Source: Leucobacter chromiisoli (GTDB lineage Bacteria; Actinomycetota; Actinomycetes; Actinomycetales; Microbacteriaceae). Taken from it: a stretch of 64,000 bases of DNA. Positions 53,770 to 61,623 of this stretch are shown piece after piece. The notes under the pieces were generated by a model. That model was not told the DNA's origin and did not search any database. It was given only the letters and a program-made list of their open reading frames with translations. A program made the translations under genes and the position numbers. Each line of letters begins with the position of its first letter. Within the stretch, counting starts at the first letter, position 1. Where the stretch lies: positions 1-64,000 of the forward strand of contig NZ_JAEHOH010000012.1 of assembly GCF_016522505.1 (NCBI RefSeq). The letters run 5' to 3'.

Positions 53770-54564
53770 ATGATCGCCCTCATGATCCAGAGTTCTGCGT
53801 TCGCGGGGCCCGCCGGCTCCGCCGCGGAGACGGTGCTGCACGCGCTGCGCCGGCGCATCATCGAGGGGGGCATCCCGCCCGGGGCGCGGCTCGTCGACGC
53901 CACCGTCGCCGAGCAGCACGGCGTCTCCCGCAATACCGCGCGCGACGCGCTCCGCCTCCTCGCCGCCGACGGACTCGCGGTCTCCGTGCGCAACGCCGGC
54001 TACTCGGTGCGCGAGCTGACGGTGGAGGACATCCGCGATCTCTACACCGCCCGCCGCATCGTCGAGGCCGGCGCCGTCCAGCAGAGCGTCTCCGCCGCCT
54101 CCGAGCTGTTCGAGCGGGTCGAGCAGGCCGTCGCGCGCACCGAGGCCAGCGTGCGCGCCGGCGACTGGTCGCAGGTCGGCACCGGCAGCCTCGACTTCCA
54201 CCGCGCCCTCGTGGGGCTCGCCATGTCGTCGAGCCTCGACCGCTTCTTCGTCGGCACCGTGGCGCAGCTCCGGCTCGCGTTCGCCGTGATCCCCGACGAG
54301 GGCGCGTTCCAGGTGCAGTGGGTGCCGCGCGACCGGGAGATCGCCGAGCTCGTGCTCTCGGGTGCGCGCGAGGAGGCGGCCGCCGCGCTCGCCTCCTACC
54401 TCGACGACTCCGAGGCCCGCGTGATCGACGCGATCCGGGCCGCCAACCGCGCGCGGCACCGCAGCGCCGCAGCGGCATCGGGCGCCGCGGGCGACGAGGA
54501 CGACGCCGACCGAGACCCCCACGACGCATCATCATCAACCGAGAGGACCGGGAGAACACCATGA
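53770..54564 (+). CDS. GntR-family (FadR/FCD) transcription regulator
   Basis: A 264-residue regulator. The winged helix-turn-helix (about 18-85) shows VLHALRRRIIEGGIPPGARL, DATVAEQHGVSRNTARDALRLLAADGLA and RNAGYSV. The FCD ligand domain (about 88-225) includes IRDLYTARRIVEAGAV and DFHRALVGLA, with several Asp/His candidates for metal binding. The tail is Ala/Asp-rich. Its stop overlaps the DUF1989 start (ATGA), so regulator and enzyme are made together. It probably senses the transported substrate or product and represses both arms. An alternative start at 53782 is in frame. Confidence 0.87.
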   Translation: MIALMIQSSAFAGPAGSAAETVLHALRRRIIEGGIPPGARLVDATVAEQHGVSRNTARDALRLLAADGLAVSVRNAGYSVRELTVEDIRDLYTARRIVEAGAVQQSVSAASELFERVEQAVARTEASVRAGDWSQVGTGSLDFHRALVGLAMSSSLDRFFVGTVAQLRLAFAVIPDEGAFQVQWVPRDREIAELVLSGAREEAAAALASYLDDSEARVIDAIRAANRARHRSAAAASGAAGDEDDADRDPHDASSSTERTGRTP

Positions 54565-55415
54565 CCGAACAGAACGGGCGGGTCGCCGCGCTCACCGAGG
54601 CCGCCTACAAGGGGCCGGCGCTCGAGGTGGACCGCGACTTCTACGGTGCGATCGCGCGCGAGTCCGGAGCCCGCACCCTCGTCGACTCGTTCGAGATCCC
54701 GATCCGATCGGGGCGGGCCTGGGAGGTGCCCGCGGGGCACGTCTGCCGGCTGCTCACCGTCGACGGCCCCCAGGTGGGCGACCTCAACGTGTGGAACCGG
54801 CACAACCCCCGCGAGCGCTTCTGGGCGGCCCGCACCCGGCAGCTGCAGGCCGCGCACGTCACCACCTTCGACCGGCTGTGGTCGAACCTGCCCTATCTGC
54901 GCCCGCTCGTCACGATCACCGCGGACACCCTCGAGGACTACGGCACCGACGCCGAGGGCGGGCGCGTGCACGACACGCTGGGCACGCGCTGCGACCCCTA
55001 CGTCAACCGCATGCTCACGGGAGAGGACTTCGACTACCACTGCCACTCGAACCTCACCCGCGCCGTGCGCCCCTTCGGCCTCACGGAGTTCGATGTGCAC
55101 GACGTGCTCAACGTCTTCCAGTGCACGGGCCTCAACGAGCAGGACCAGTACTTCATGAAGACCTGCCCGGCGCGGGTCGGCGACTACTTCGAGATGTTCG
55201 CCGAGCAGGATCTGCTCATGGCCCTCTCGACCTGCCCCGGAGGCGACCTCTCGGTGCCGATGTGGGGCGACGGCGCGCACGATCCGGTCGAGGTCTGCCG
55301 CCCGATCGGCGTCGAGGTGTACCGGATCGATGAGGAGCTGCTCGGGGGCTGGTCGCAGCCGCCCTTCCCCGAGTACGCGGGCGGGCACGCGCTCGTCGAG
55401 CGCCCCTGGGCGTAG
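54561..55415 (+). CDS. DUF1989 (urea carboxylase-associated type) enzyme
   Basis: A 284-residue DUF1989 protein. The core reads IRSGRAWEVPAGHVCRLLTVDGPQVGDL, WAARTRQLQ, LGTRCDPY, YHCHSNLTRAV, DVLNVFQCTG and DYFEMFAEQDLLMALSTCPGGD split along the chain. Candidate metal or catalytic residues are Cys144, His160, Cys161, His162, Cys188, Cys202 and Cys225. The paired DUF1989 proteins beside urea carboxylase act, as I recall, as carboxyguanidine deiminase subunits (CgdA/CgdB). This single-chain version may act on a related guanidino or ureido compound. It is coupled to gntR by a four-base overlap and faces a fused ABC importer. Confidence 0.8.
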   Translation: MTEQNGRVAALTEAAYKGPALEVDRDFYGAIARESGARTLVDSFEIPIRSGRAWEVPAGHVCRLLTVDGPQVGDLNVWNRHNPRERFWAARTRQLQAAHVTTFDRLWSNLPYLRPLVTITADTLEDYGTDAEGGRVHDTLGTRCDPYVNRMLTGEDFDYHCHSNLTRAVRPFGLTEFDVHDVLNVFQCTGLNEQDQYFMKTCPARVGDYFEMFAEQDLLMALSTCPGGDLSVPMWGDGAHDPVEVCRPIGVEVYRIDEELLGGWSQPPFPEYAGGHALVERPWA

Positions 55416-55491
55416 CACCGCTTCGACGGAGGCGCCGCGCCCGCCGGGGCGGGGCGCCGCTCGGCGCCCGACCCTCCGCTCTCGGCCCGCG

Positions 55492-55497
55492 TAGACT
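55492..55497 (+). promoter_or_regulatory. Candidate -10 box of the copper cassette (leaderless)
   Basis: TAGACT is followed by six bases (GGAGGC) and then the GTG at 55504; an ATG follows at 55507. Confidence 0.45.
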
Positions 55498-55503
55498 GGA
55501 GGC

Positions 55504-56157
55504 GTGATGACGGCCGGGTCGGGTGCGGCGGGCATGCCCCGCGCGCTTCGCGCTGCGCGCGGCACCGCCGGCGCCGCCATCGCGACGCTGTTCGCGGCGG
55601 CCTCGCACGCGCTGGTCGGCGGCCGGGTCACGGCCCTCGCCGTCGTGGCCACCGCTCTGCTCGCCCTGCCGCTCTGCGTCGCCCTCGCGGGCCGCACGGC
55701 ATCGCTGTGGCGTCTCGCCGTCGCGGTCGCCTGCAGCCAGTTCGTCTACCACTGGTCGTTCGCCGGCCTCGGCCTCTCGACTGGCGCGGACGCTTCGGCC
55801 GGCGGCCCGGGATCCGGTGCGCCGCTGCCCCTCCACGCCGAGCACCTGGCCGGCCTGGAATCGATCGCCCCTCGCCTCGCCGACGCCGCCGCGGCCGACG
55901 CGACCATGTGGGTCGCGCACGCCGTGGCGGCGATCCTGACCACCCTGCTGCTGCACCGCGGCGAGCGCGCGGCGCTGCGCCTCGTCGGGCTGATCCGCGA
56001 GGCGCTGCCGGCGGCGCTGCCCGGCGGGCTCCCGATCCCCGGCGAGCGCGCGACCCTCCGCGGCGCCCGGTTCGTCGCGGGAGCCGACCTGCGCGACCGG
56101 CTCTGCTCACCCTCGGCGATCACCCACCGCGGCCCTCCCGCCGTCCCTGTTTCCTGA
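55504..56157 (+). CDS. Membrane protein of unknown function at the head of a copper cassette
   Basis: A 217-residue integral membrane protein with about four hydrophobic segments (about 22-40, 45-62, 68-92 and 130-150) and a charged cytoplasmic C-terminus. A few His residues in or near the membrane (FVYHWSF, PLHAEHLAGL, MWVAHAVAAI) could contact metal. I have seen proteins of this shape next to CopC and PCuAC genes in actinobacteria, but cannot name a function. The start is GTG at 55504 (leaderless spacing) or the immediately following ATG at 55507. The copC gene follows after 81 bases. Confidence 0.6.
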   Translation: MMTAGSGAAGMPRALRAARGTAGAAIATLFAAASHALVGGRVTALAVVATALLALPLCVALAGRTASLWRLAVAVACSQFVYHWSFAGLGLSTGADASAGGPGSGAPLPLHAEHLAGLESIAPRLADAAAADATMWVAHAVAAILTTLLLHRGERAALRLVGLIREALPAALPGGLPIPGERATLRGARFVAGADLRDRLCSPSAITHRGPPAVPVS

Positions 56158-56238
56158 AGCTCCATCACCCTGCCGCTGCCGCCTCGGCGTGTCAGCGGCG
56201 CTTCGACCCCCCGGATCCTCCGGGAGAAACAGGCGACC

Positions 56239-56964
56239 ATGTCTTCGCACACCCATGTCCAGAACACCCCGGGCGCTCCCCTCGGCGGCCTGTCCGCCGT
56301 CGCGCCCTCGCGCCCCCGAGCGCTCGTCGTCGCGGCCACGGCCCTGACGGCCGCCGCGGCGCTCTGCCTCCCCGCCGCGCCGGCGCTCGCCCACGATGAG
56401 CTCGTCGACACCGGCTTCGTCATCGACCCGGCCGACGGCTCGCTCGAGGCCGTGCAGCTCACCTTCAACAACGAGGTGCTGACCGTCGGCACCGAGATCG
56501 TCGTGAGCGGCCCCGACGGGGCCGACGCCGCCGACGGCGACCCCGAGCACCGGGGTCGCGACGTGCTGCAGCCGCTCACCGCCGATCTCTCCGAGGGCGG
56601 CTACGACGTCGTCTGGCGCGTGGTGTCGAGCGACGGCCACCCCATCGAGGGCGCCTTCTCGTTCGAATTCGAGGAGGGGCAGACGGAGCCCCCGGCGATC
56701 CAGCCCTTCGACGAGGAGGCCTCCGCCCCCTCGGAGGAGGCGGAGGAGCCGGAATCGGAGGCGCCCGCCGAGCACGAGCACGGCGAGGGGGACGAGCACG
56801 ACGCCGATGAGGTGGCATCGCCGGGCGGCGTCTGGCCGGCCGTCCTGATCGGCGCGGGCGGACTCGCCGCCGTCCTCGCGGTCCTGGCCGTCCTCGGGCG
56901 GAGGAGGCGCCGCGCCGCGGCGCAGCCCGGCTCCGCGACGAGCGAGGAAGGCGGCGAGCGATGA
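56239..56964 (+). CDS. CopC-domain copper-binding exported protein with membrane anchor
   Basis: A 241-residue CopC/YobA-type protein. A signal sequence (about 27-51) ends ALA with His52 as the predicted first mature residue, which is the typical Cu(II) ligand. The CopC beta-sandwich runs to about 145 and includes GTEIVVSGPDG and VVSSDGHPIEG, whose Asp132 and His134 are the other ligands. An acidic His-containing linker (AEHEHGEGDEHDADE) and one C-terminal membrane helix with a basic tail follow. It probably holds extracytoplasmic copper. No CopD domain or gene follows. The stop overlaps the next start as ATGA. Confidence 0.88.
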   Translation: MSSHTHVQNTPGAPLGGLSAVAPSRPRALVVAATALTAAAALCLPAAPALAHDELVDTGFVIDPADGSLEAVQLTFNNEVLTVGTEIVVSGPDGADAADGDPEHRGRDVLQPLTADLSEGGYDVVWRVVSSDGHPIEGAFSFEFEEGQTEPPAIQPFDEEASAPSEEAEEPESEAPAEHEHGEGDEHDADEVASPGGVWPAVLIGAGGLAAVLAVLAVLGRRRRRAAAQPGSATSEEGGER

Positions 56965-57557
56965 TCCCGAACCGCACCCGGGCCGCCACCGCCGCAGCGC
57001 TGCTCGCCCTGACCGCGCCGCTGCTCGCGAGCTGCGGCGCGGCTGATGATCCCGCCCCCGCCGCGACCGAGGAGGCGGCGGCCGCGGACGCGGTGCAGCT
57101 GCACGACGGCTGGGCGAAGGCCGGCGAGGGGATGACGGGGGTGTTCGGCACGATCGAGAACACCGGCGACGCGCCCCTCGTGCTCGAGAGCGCGTCGAGC
57201 GACGCCGCGGGCGTCGTCGAACTGCACGAGACCTCGACGAGCGGCGGGAACGCCACGATGAGCGAGATCGAGGGCGGGTTCGAGATCCCCGCCGGCGGCT
57301 CCCTCGAGCTCTCGCCCGGCGGCGACCACATCATGCTCATGGAGATGCCCGAGCCTCTGCTCGCGGGCGACGAGGTGCGGCTGACCCTTCACTTCGGCGA
57401 CGGCTCCACCGCCGAGGTCGGCGTGCTGGTGAAGGACTTCGCCGGCGCACAGGAGAACTACGAGAACCTCGAGGGCGGCGACGACTCCTCGGGCGACGGG
57501 GAGCACTCCGAGCACGGCGACCACTCCGAGCACGGAGACGAGCATGCCGGGCACTAG
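56961..57557 (+). CDS. PCuAC-type periplasmic copper chaperone lipoprotein
   Basis: A 198-residue lipoprotein (lipobox LLASC, Cys25) with a PCuAC domain. The Cu(I) motif is complete: His89-x10-Met100-x22-His123-x-Met125. The C-terminus is a His/Glu/Asp-rich tail (EHSEHGDHSEHGDEHAGH) that would add copper-binding capacity. PCuAC proteins deliver copper to the CuA or CuB site of cytochrome oxidase. It overlaps copC by four bases and the DyP peroxidase gene by 14, so the three are one translational unit. Confidence 0.9.
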   Translation: MIPNRTRAATAAALLALTAPLLASCGAADDPAPAATEEAAAADAVQLHDGWAKAGEGMTGVFGTIENTGDAPLVLESASSDAAGVVELHETSTSGGNATMSEIEGGFEIPAGGSLELSPGGDHIMLMEMPEPLLAGDEVRLTLHFGDGSTAEVGVLVKDFAGAQENYENLEGGDDSSGDGEHSEHGDHSEHGDEHAGH

Positions 57558-58863
57558 CCCGGAGGCCTCCGAGAACCGTCCCGCCGTCGCCCGCCGCGCC
57601 CTCCTCACGGGAGGCGCGGCGGGCGTCGGGACGCTGCTCGGCCTGGGCGCCGGGCTCGGGATCCCGGCGCTGCGCGACCGGGGGACTCCTCAGGCCGGGC
57701 CTCCCGGCGGCGTCGACCCCTCCCCCGAGGCCGACCGCTCCTCGGGGATCGGAGGCGAGCTGCCCGGCTTCGGCGGCGAGGCCCTGCCGTGCCACGGCGC
57801 CCACCAGGCGGGCGTCACGACCACCCCGCCCGCGGCGCACGCCCGTTACGTCTCGTACCGGCTCAGGCCCGAGACGGACCGCGACGGCATCCGGCGCATG
57901 CTCCGGATCCTCACCGGCGACGTCGAGGGGCTCGCCTCAGGGACGGGGCCGCTCGCCGACCCCGAGCCGGAGCTCGCGGCGCGTCCCGCACGGCTCACCG
58001 TGACCGTCGGGGTGGGACCGGGCCTCGTGGATCGCGTGGATCCCCTGAAGCGCCCCGAGTGGCTCGCCCCGCTGCCGCCGTTCTCGCGCGACCGCCTCAG
58101 CGGGCAGCACGACGGCGGCGACCTGCTCGTGCTGCTGCAGGCCGACGATCCGCTCCCCATCGCGCACGCCGCGCGCATGCTGGCCCGCGACCTCGCGAGC
58201 TTCGCCGAGCCGCTGTGGACCCAGCAGGGCTTCCGGCAGGCTCGAGGAGCGGAGGCCGGGGGCACGACGATGCGCAACCTCATGGGGCAGGTCGACGGCA
58301 CCGTCAATCCGTCGCCCGCCGACGAGGACTTCGACGGTCTCGTGTGGATCGGCGGCGCTCCGGAGGACGCGTCCCGGGACGGCCGCGGCGGCGCGGGCGC
58401 CTGGCTCGAGGGCGGGACCGCGCTCGTGCTGCGCCGCATCCGCATGGAGCTCGACACCTGGGACCAGGTCGACCGACCGGGGCGGGAGCAGACGATCGGC
58501 CGCAGGCTCGACACGGGCGCACCCCTCACGGGCGGGGACGAGCACACGCCGGTCGACTACGAGGCCCGCAACGCGCTCGGCCTGACGGTGATCCCGAGCT
58601 TCGCGCACGTGCGCCGCGCGCACTCGGAGGATCCCGACGAGCGCATCTTCCGCCGCGCCGTCAACTACGACGACGGCGCGGAGTCGGGCCTGCTCTTCGC
58701 CTGCTACCAGCGGAACCCGCTCAGGCAGTTCGTGCCGATCCAGCGGCGGCTCGACGAGCTCGACCTGCTCAACGAGTGGGTGACCCACACCGGCTCGGCG
58801 GTGTTCGCGATCCTGCCCGGCTTCGAACCGGGCGAGACGCTCGGCGCCGCGCTGCTCGAGTGA
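57544..58863 (+). CDS. Tat-exported DyP-type heme peroxidase (EfeB-like)
   Basis: A 439-residue dye-decolorizing peroxidase. A twin-arginine signal (Arg17-Arg18 in VARRALLTGG followed by a Gly/Ala/Leu helix) targets folded, heme-loaded enzyme to the Tat pathway. The DyP signature GQVDG with the catalytic Asp is in MRNLMGQVDGTVNP, and the proximal heme His is in PSFAHVRRAH (about 354). The family oxidises varied substrates with peroxide; EfeB members deal with iron or heme. Its 14-base overlap with the copper chaperone gene suggests co-expression with copper handling. No efeU or efeO gene is present here. Confidence 0.9.
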   Translation: MPGTSPEASENRPAVARRALLTGGAAGVGTLLGLGAGLGIPALRDRGTPQAGPPGGVDPSPEADRSSGIGGELPGFGGEALPCHGAHQAGVTTTPPAAHARYVSYRLRPETDRDGIRRMLRILTGDVEGLASGTGPLADPEPELAARPARLTVTVGVGPGLVDRVDPLKRPEWLAPLPPFSRDRLSGQHDGGDLLVLLQADDPLPIAHAARMLARDLASFAEPLWTQQGFRQARGAEAGGTTMRNLMGQVDGTVNPSPADEDFDGLVWIGGAPEDASRDGRGGAGAWLEGGTALVLRRIRMELDTWDQVDRPGREQTIGRRLDTGAPLTGGDEHTPVDYEARNALGLTVIPSFAHVRRAHSEDPDERIFRRAVNYDDGAESGLLFACYQRNPLRQFVPIQRRLDELDLLNEWVTHTGSAVFAILPGFEPGETLGAALLE

Positions 58864-58988
58864 TGGGAGCACCGCGGCCGCAGTCATAACGTCACATTAC
58901 TTCACACATCACCACATGTTCTCGGTCAGGCGGTAGCTTCGGCTGGTGAGCGCGATCCTCCGCGTCCACCGCCACCGCAAGGAGCCAC
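58864..58988 (+). promoter_or_regulatory. Control region of the organosulfur cluster, with a possible leaderless upstream ORF
   Basis: The first half is AT-rich (cataacgtcacattacttca and following) and may hold an operator. TAGCTT (58934-58939) is six bases before a GTG at 58946, which opens a reading frame VSAILRVHRHRKEPH that overlaps the main ATG at 58989 in another frame. The main gene has its own AAGGAG site at 58979-58984. Translation from the first GTG would compete with the gene itself; this is suggestive only. Confidence 0.4.
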
Positions 58989-60089
58989 ATGCCCGCCCTG
59001 CCGCCCGTCTTCCCCGACCCGACCCGCAGCCAGACCTACGAGAGCGTGCTGGAGCTGATCGGCAACACCCCGCTCGTCAAGCTGAACCGGCTCACCGAGG
59101 GGCTTCCCGCGTCCGTCTACGTGAAGCTCGACGGCTTCAACCTCGGCGGGTCGTCGAAGGACCGCATCGGTCTGAACATCGTCCGCGAGGCCGTCGCGAG
59201 CGGCCGGCTCCTGCCGGGAGGCCGTATCGCGGACACCGGCGCGGGCAACACGGCCATCGGCATCGCTCTCGCGGGCAACGCGACCGGCCACCCCTCGAGC
59301 TCCGTCCCGCTGCCGACGCTCTCGCCCGAGAAGGCCAACCTCCTGGCCTTCCTCGGCGTCGAGCTGCTGCACGGCCGGCCGGACGTTCCCCGGGACGACC
59401 CCGAGCACTGGGCGAACGTCGCCCGCGCCAGGGCCGCCTCCGAGGAGCGGGGCTGGTGGTCGCACCAGGAGAGCAACCACGACAACCCCGCGGCGCACAT
59501 CGCCTCGACCGGGCCCGAGATCTGGCATCAGACCGCCGGCCGCGTCACGCACTTCCTCGCCCAGATCGCGACGGGCGGCACCGTGAGCGGCACGGGCGCG
59601 TATCTGCACCGCCGGAACCCCGAGATCGAGGTGATCGCGACCGACTACCCCGACTCGATGCACTCGCAGACGAACCTCTACCGGGTGGCCGCGCGCGAGC
59701 CCGGCTTCGAGCGGCTCGAGCACGACTGGCCCGAGAACATCGACCTCGACGTCATCGACCGGTTCGAGCGCCGCGATCGGGAAGCGGCCATCGAGCTCGG
59801 CTGGCGCGCCGCGCGCGAGGAGGGCCTGCTGATCGGCGTCTCCTCCGCGCTCTCGCTACGGGTCGCGCTCGACCTCGCAGCCGAGGCCCGCGAGGACGAC
59901 GTCTTCGTCGTCTTCTCCGCCGACAGCGCGCGCGACTACGTCTCGCGCGAGTACAACCTCGGCTGGCTCCGCGAGAACGGCTACGCGGCGCTCGCCGAAC
60001 GGATCGAACGCGGCGAGCTCTCCGCCGCGCCGCGCACCGGCGGCCGAACGCCCCGCCGGGACGGCGAACTGTCCCGATCCCTCGCCTAG
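58989..60089 (+). CDS. Cysteine-synthase-like PLP enzyme
   Basis: A 366-residue fold-type II PLP enzyme of the cysteine synthase / cystathionine beta-synthase group. It has ELIGNTPLVKLNRL, the PLP Lys57 in LGGSSKDRIG, an asparagine loop DTGAGNTAIGIAL (usually TSGNTG), and the phosphate loop ATGGTVSGTG. The substrate loop and the later SSALSLRVAL differ from standard CysK, and the region after GHPSSS lacks the usual MP-SMS. O-acetylserine sulfhydrylation is possible, but a specialised substrate is equally likely. AAGGAG precedes the ATG. It leads the cluster with the flavin monooxygenase, hydrolase and ABC importer, pointing to sulfur assimilation. Confidence 0.8.
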   Translation: MPALPPVFPDPTRSQTYESVLELIGNTPLVKLNRLTEGLPASVYVKLDGFNLGGSSKDRIGLNIVREAVASGRLLPGGRIADTGAGNTAIGIALAGNATGHPSSSVPLPTLSPEKANLLAFLGVELLHGRPDVPRDDPEHWANVARARAASEERGWWSHQESNHDNPAAHIASTGPEIWHQTAGRVTHFLAQIATGGTVSGTGAYLHRRNPEIEVIATDYPDSMHSQTNLYRVAAREPGFERLEHDWPENIDLDVIDRFERRDREAAIELGWRAAREEGLLIGVSSALSLRVALDLAAEAREDDVFVVFSADSARDYVSREYNLGWLRENGYAALAERIERGELSAAPRTGGRTPRRDGELSRSLA

Positions 60090-60126
60090 CCGCCCCGACG
60101 ATTCCGACTCCACAGGAGACAGCACC

Positions 60127-61623
60127 ATGTCACACGCACCCCGTCCCGAACGCGACCACCTGATCCTCGCCGTCAGCTACTGGCCCACCGGCGCCACCAA
60201 CAGCGGTTGGCGCTCCCGCTCCTCCTACACCGGCGGGATCTTCGATCCCGGCCTGCTCGCCGAGACCGCCCGCCTGGCCGAGCGCGGCGTCTTCGACTAC
60301 TTCTTCTGGGGCAACACCGAGGACAGCTCGAACGCGAACCCGGGCGGCGTGGTCCGCAACGCCTTCCAGCTGAACGGGTTCACGGCGGCCGCCCACCTCG
60401 CTGGCCTGACGTCCCGCATCGGCCTCGTCGCCAGCGTCAACACGACCTACAGCGACCCCTACCTCACGGCCCAGCTGGCCAGCAACGTCGACCATCTCTC
60501 GCGGGGCCGGTTCGGCGTCAACTTCGTCGCCGGCGCCCCGGGCGGAGCGGCCCACCGCAACTTCGGCCACGCGGAGCGCCCCGACCACGCCGACGCGTAC
60601 ACGCGGGCGAACGAGTACCTCGAGGTCTTCACCCGTCTGCAGGACTCCTGGTCCGACGACTGGTTCGTCGGGGACAAGGAGCGCGGCCGGCTCTTCGCCC
60701 CGGAGGCCGCGGAGCCCATCGACTTCGTCGGCGAGCACTTCCGCGTCGCCGGGCCGCTCAACGCCCCCCGCTCGCCGCAGGGGCGGGTGCCGATCCTGCA
60801 CGCCGGCACCTCCCAGGAGTCGTTCGAGCTCGGCGCCCGCTACGCCGACGTCCGCTTCAGCCCCTACGCCTCGGTCGAGTGGAACCGGCGCTACGCGCAG
60901 GATCAGCGGGAGCTCGCGGTGCGACAGGGCCGGAGCCCGGAGGACTACGCCTTCGTCGTCGGCGCGAACATCTACGTCGCCGAGACCCGCGCCCGGGCGC
61001 GCGAGCTCTTCGAGGAGGTGCAGGCGGGCCTCGTCGAGCGCTTCTCCCCCGCGCTCGTCGCCAGGCACCTGGGCATCGAGGCGGATCGCGTCCGCGCGCA
61101 GTCCCGCGTCGCCGCCGCGCTCGACATCGACGAGCTGCCGGCCGGCGGCACGGCGCGGGCCCTGCTCGACGACTTCGCGCGGATCACCGGCGACTACGAC
61201 TTCACCTTCGACGACCTCTTCCGCTTCGCGGCGAACAAGAAGAACTTCCCGGTCGTGGTGGGCGACCCCGGCGACGTGGCCGACTGGATCGAGGAGGGGT
61301 ACGTCTCCGGGGCCTTCGACGGCGTCAAGGTGTTCCCGCCGTTCATGCGCTCGGCCTTCGGCGACTTCGTGGACTTCGTGGTGCCCGAGCTGCAGCGGCG
61401 CGGGATCGCACGCAGCTCGTACACGAGCGACACGCTGCGCGGCCACCTCGGGCTCCCCCGGCCGGCGGTGCTCAGGCGCCGTGCGGAGGCGGACGGCTCG
61501 GCGAGCGGCGTCGCGGCGACCGGCGGTGCCAAGGCCGGCGCGACGACCGGCGGTTCATCCGCCGAGGCCGGGGCACCCGCGCCGCCCGCCCCCGCGCCCG
61601 AGCTGCAGGGGGTGAACGCGTGA
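60127..61623 (+). CDS. LLM-class flavin-dependent monooxygenase (NtaA/SnaA/DszA type)
   Basis: A 498-residue two-component FMN monooxygenase of the luciferase-like superfamily, NtaA/SnaA/DszA/DmoA subgroup. Evident are RGVFDYFFWGN, SRIGLVASVNTTYSDPYLTAQ, VDHLSRGRFGVNFVAG, HAERPDHADAYTRANEYLEV, LNAPRSPQGRVPILHAGTS, and ANKKNFPVVVGDPGDVADWIEEGY. These enzymes open C-S or C-N bonds (dimethyl sulfide, dibenzothiophene sulfone, S-modified cysteine and similar). A low-complexity Ala/Gly/Pro tail is added at the C-terminus. It needs a separate flavin reductase, not present in the window. The stop overlaps the hydrolase start as GTGA. Confidence 0.87.
   Translation: MSHAPRPERDHLILAVSYWPTGATNSGWRSRSSYTGGIFDPGLLAETARLAERGVFDYFFWGNTEDSSNANPGGVVRNAFQLNGFTAAAHLAGLTSRIGLVASVNTTYSDPYLTAQLASNVDHLSRGRFGVNFVAGAPGGAAHRNFGHAERPDHADAYTRANEYLEVFTRLQDSWSDDWFVGDKERGRLFAPEAAEPIDFVGEHFRVAGPLNAPRSPQGRVPILHAGTSQESFELGARYADVRFSPYASVEWNRRYAQDQRELAVRQGRSPEDYAFVVGANIYVAETRARARELFEEVQAGLVERFSPALVARHLGIEADRVRAQSRVAAALDIDELPAGGTARALLDDFARITGDYDFTFDDLFRFAANKKNFPVVVGDPGDVADWIEEGYVSGAFDGVKVFPPFMRSAFGDFVDFVVPELQRRGIARSSYTSDTLRGHLGLPRPAVLRRRAEADGSASGVAATGGAKAGATTGGSSAEAGAPAPPAPAPELQGVNA

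Noticed and set aside
55430-55460. Terminator after the DUF1989 gene
   Set aside because: The GC-rich dyad has a bulge and almost no loop, so I did not list it as a feature.
58946-60163. Long plus-strand ORF starting at 58946 as a protein-coding gene
   Set aside because: Beyond its first 14 codons it is only the shadow of the cysteine-synthase-like gene in another frame; I kept only the possible regulatory start as a finding.
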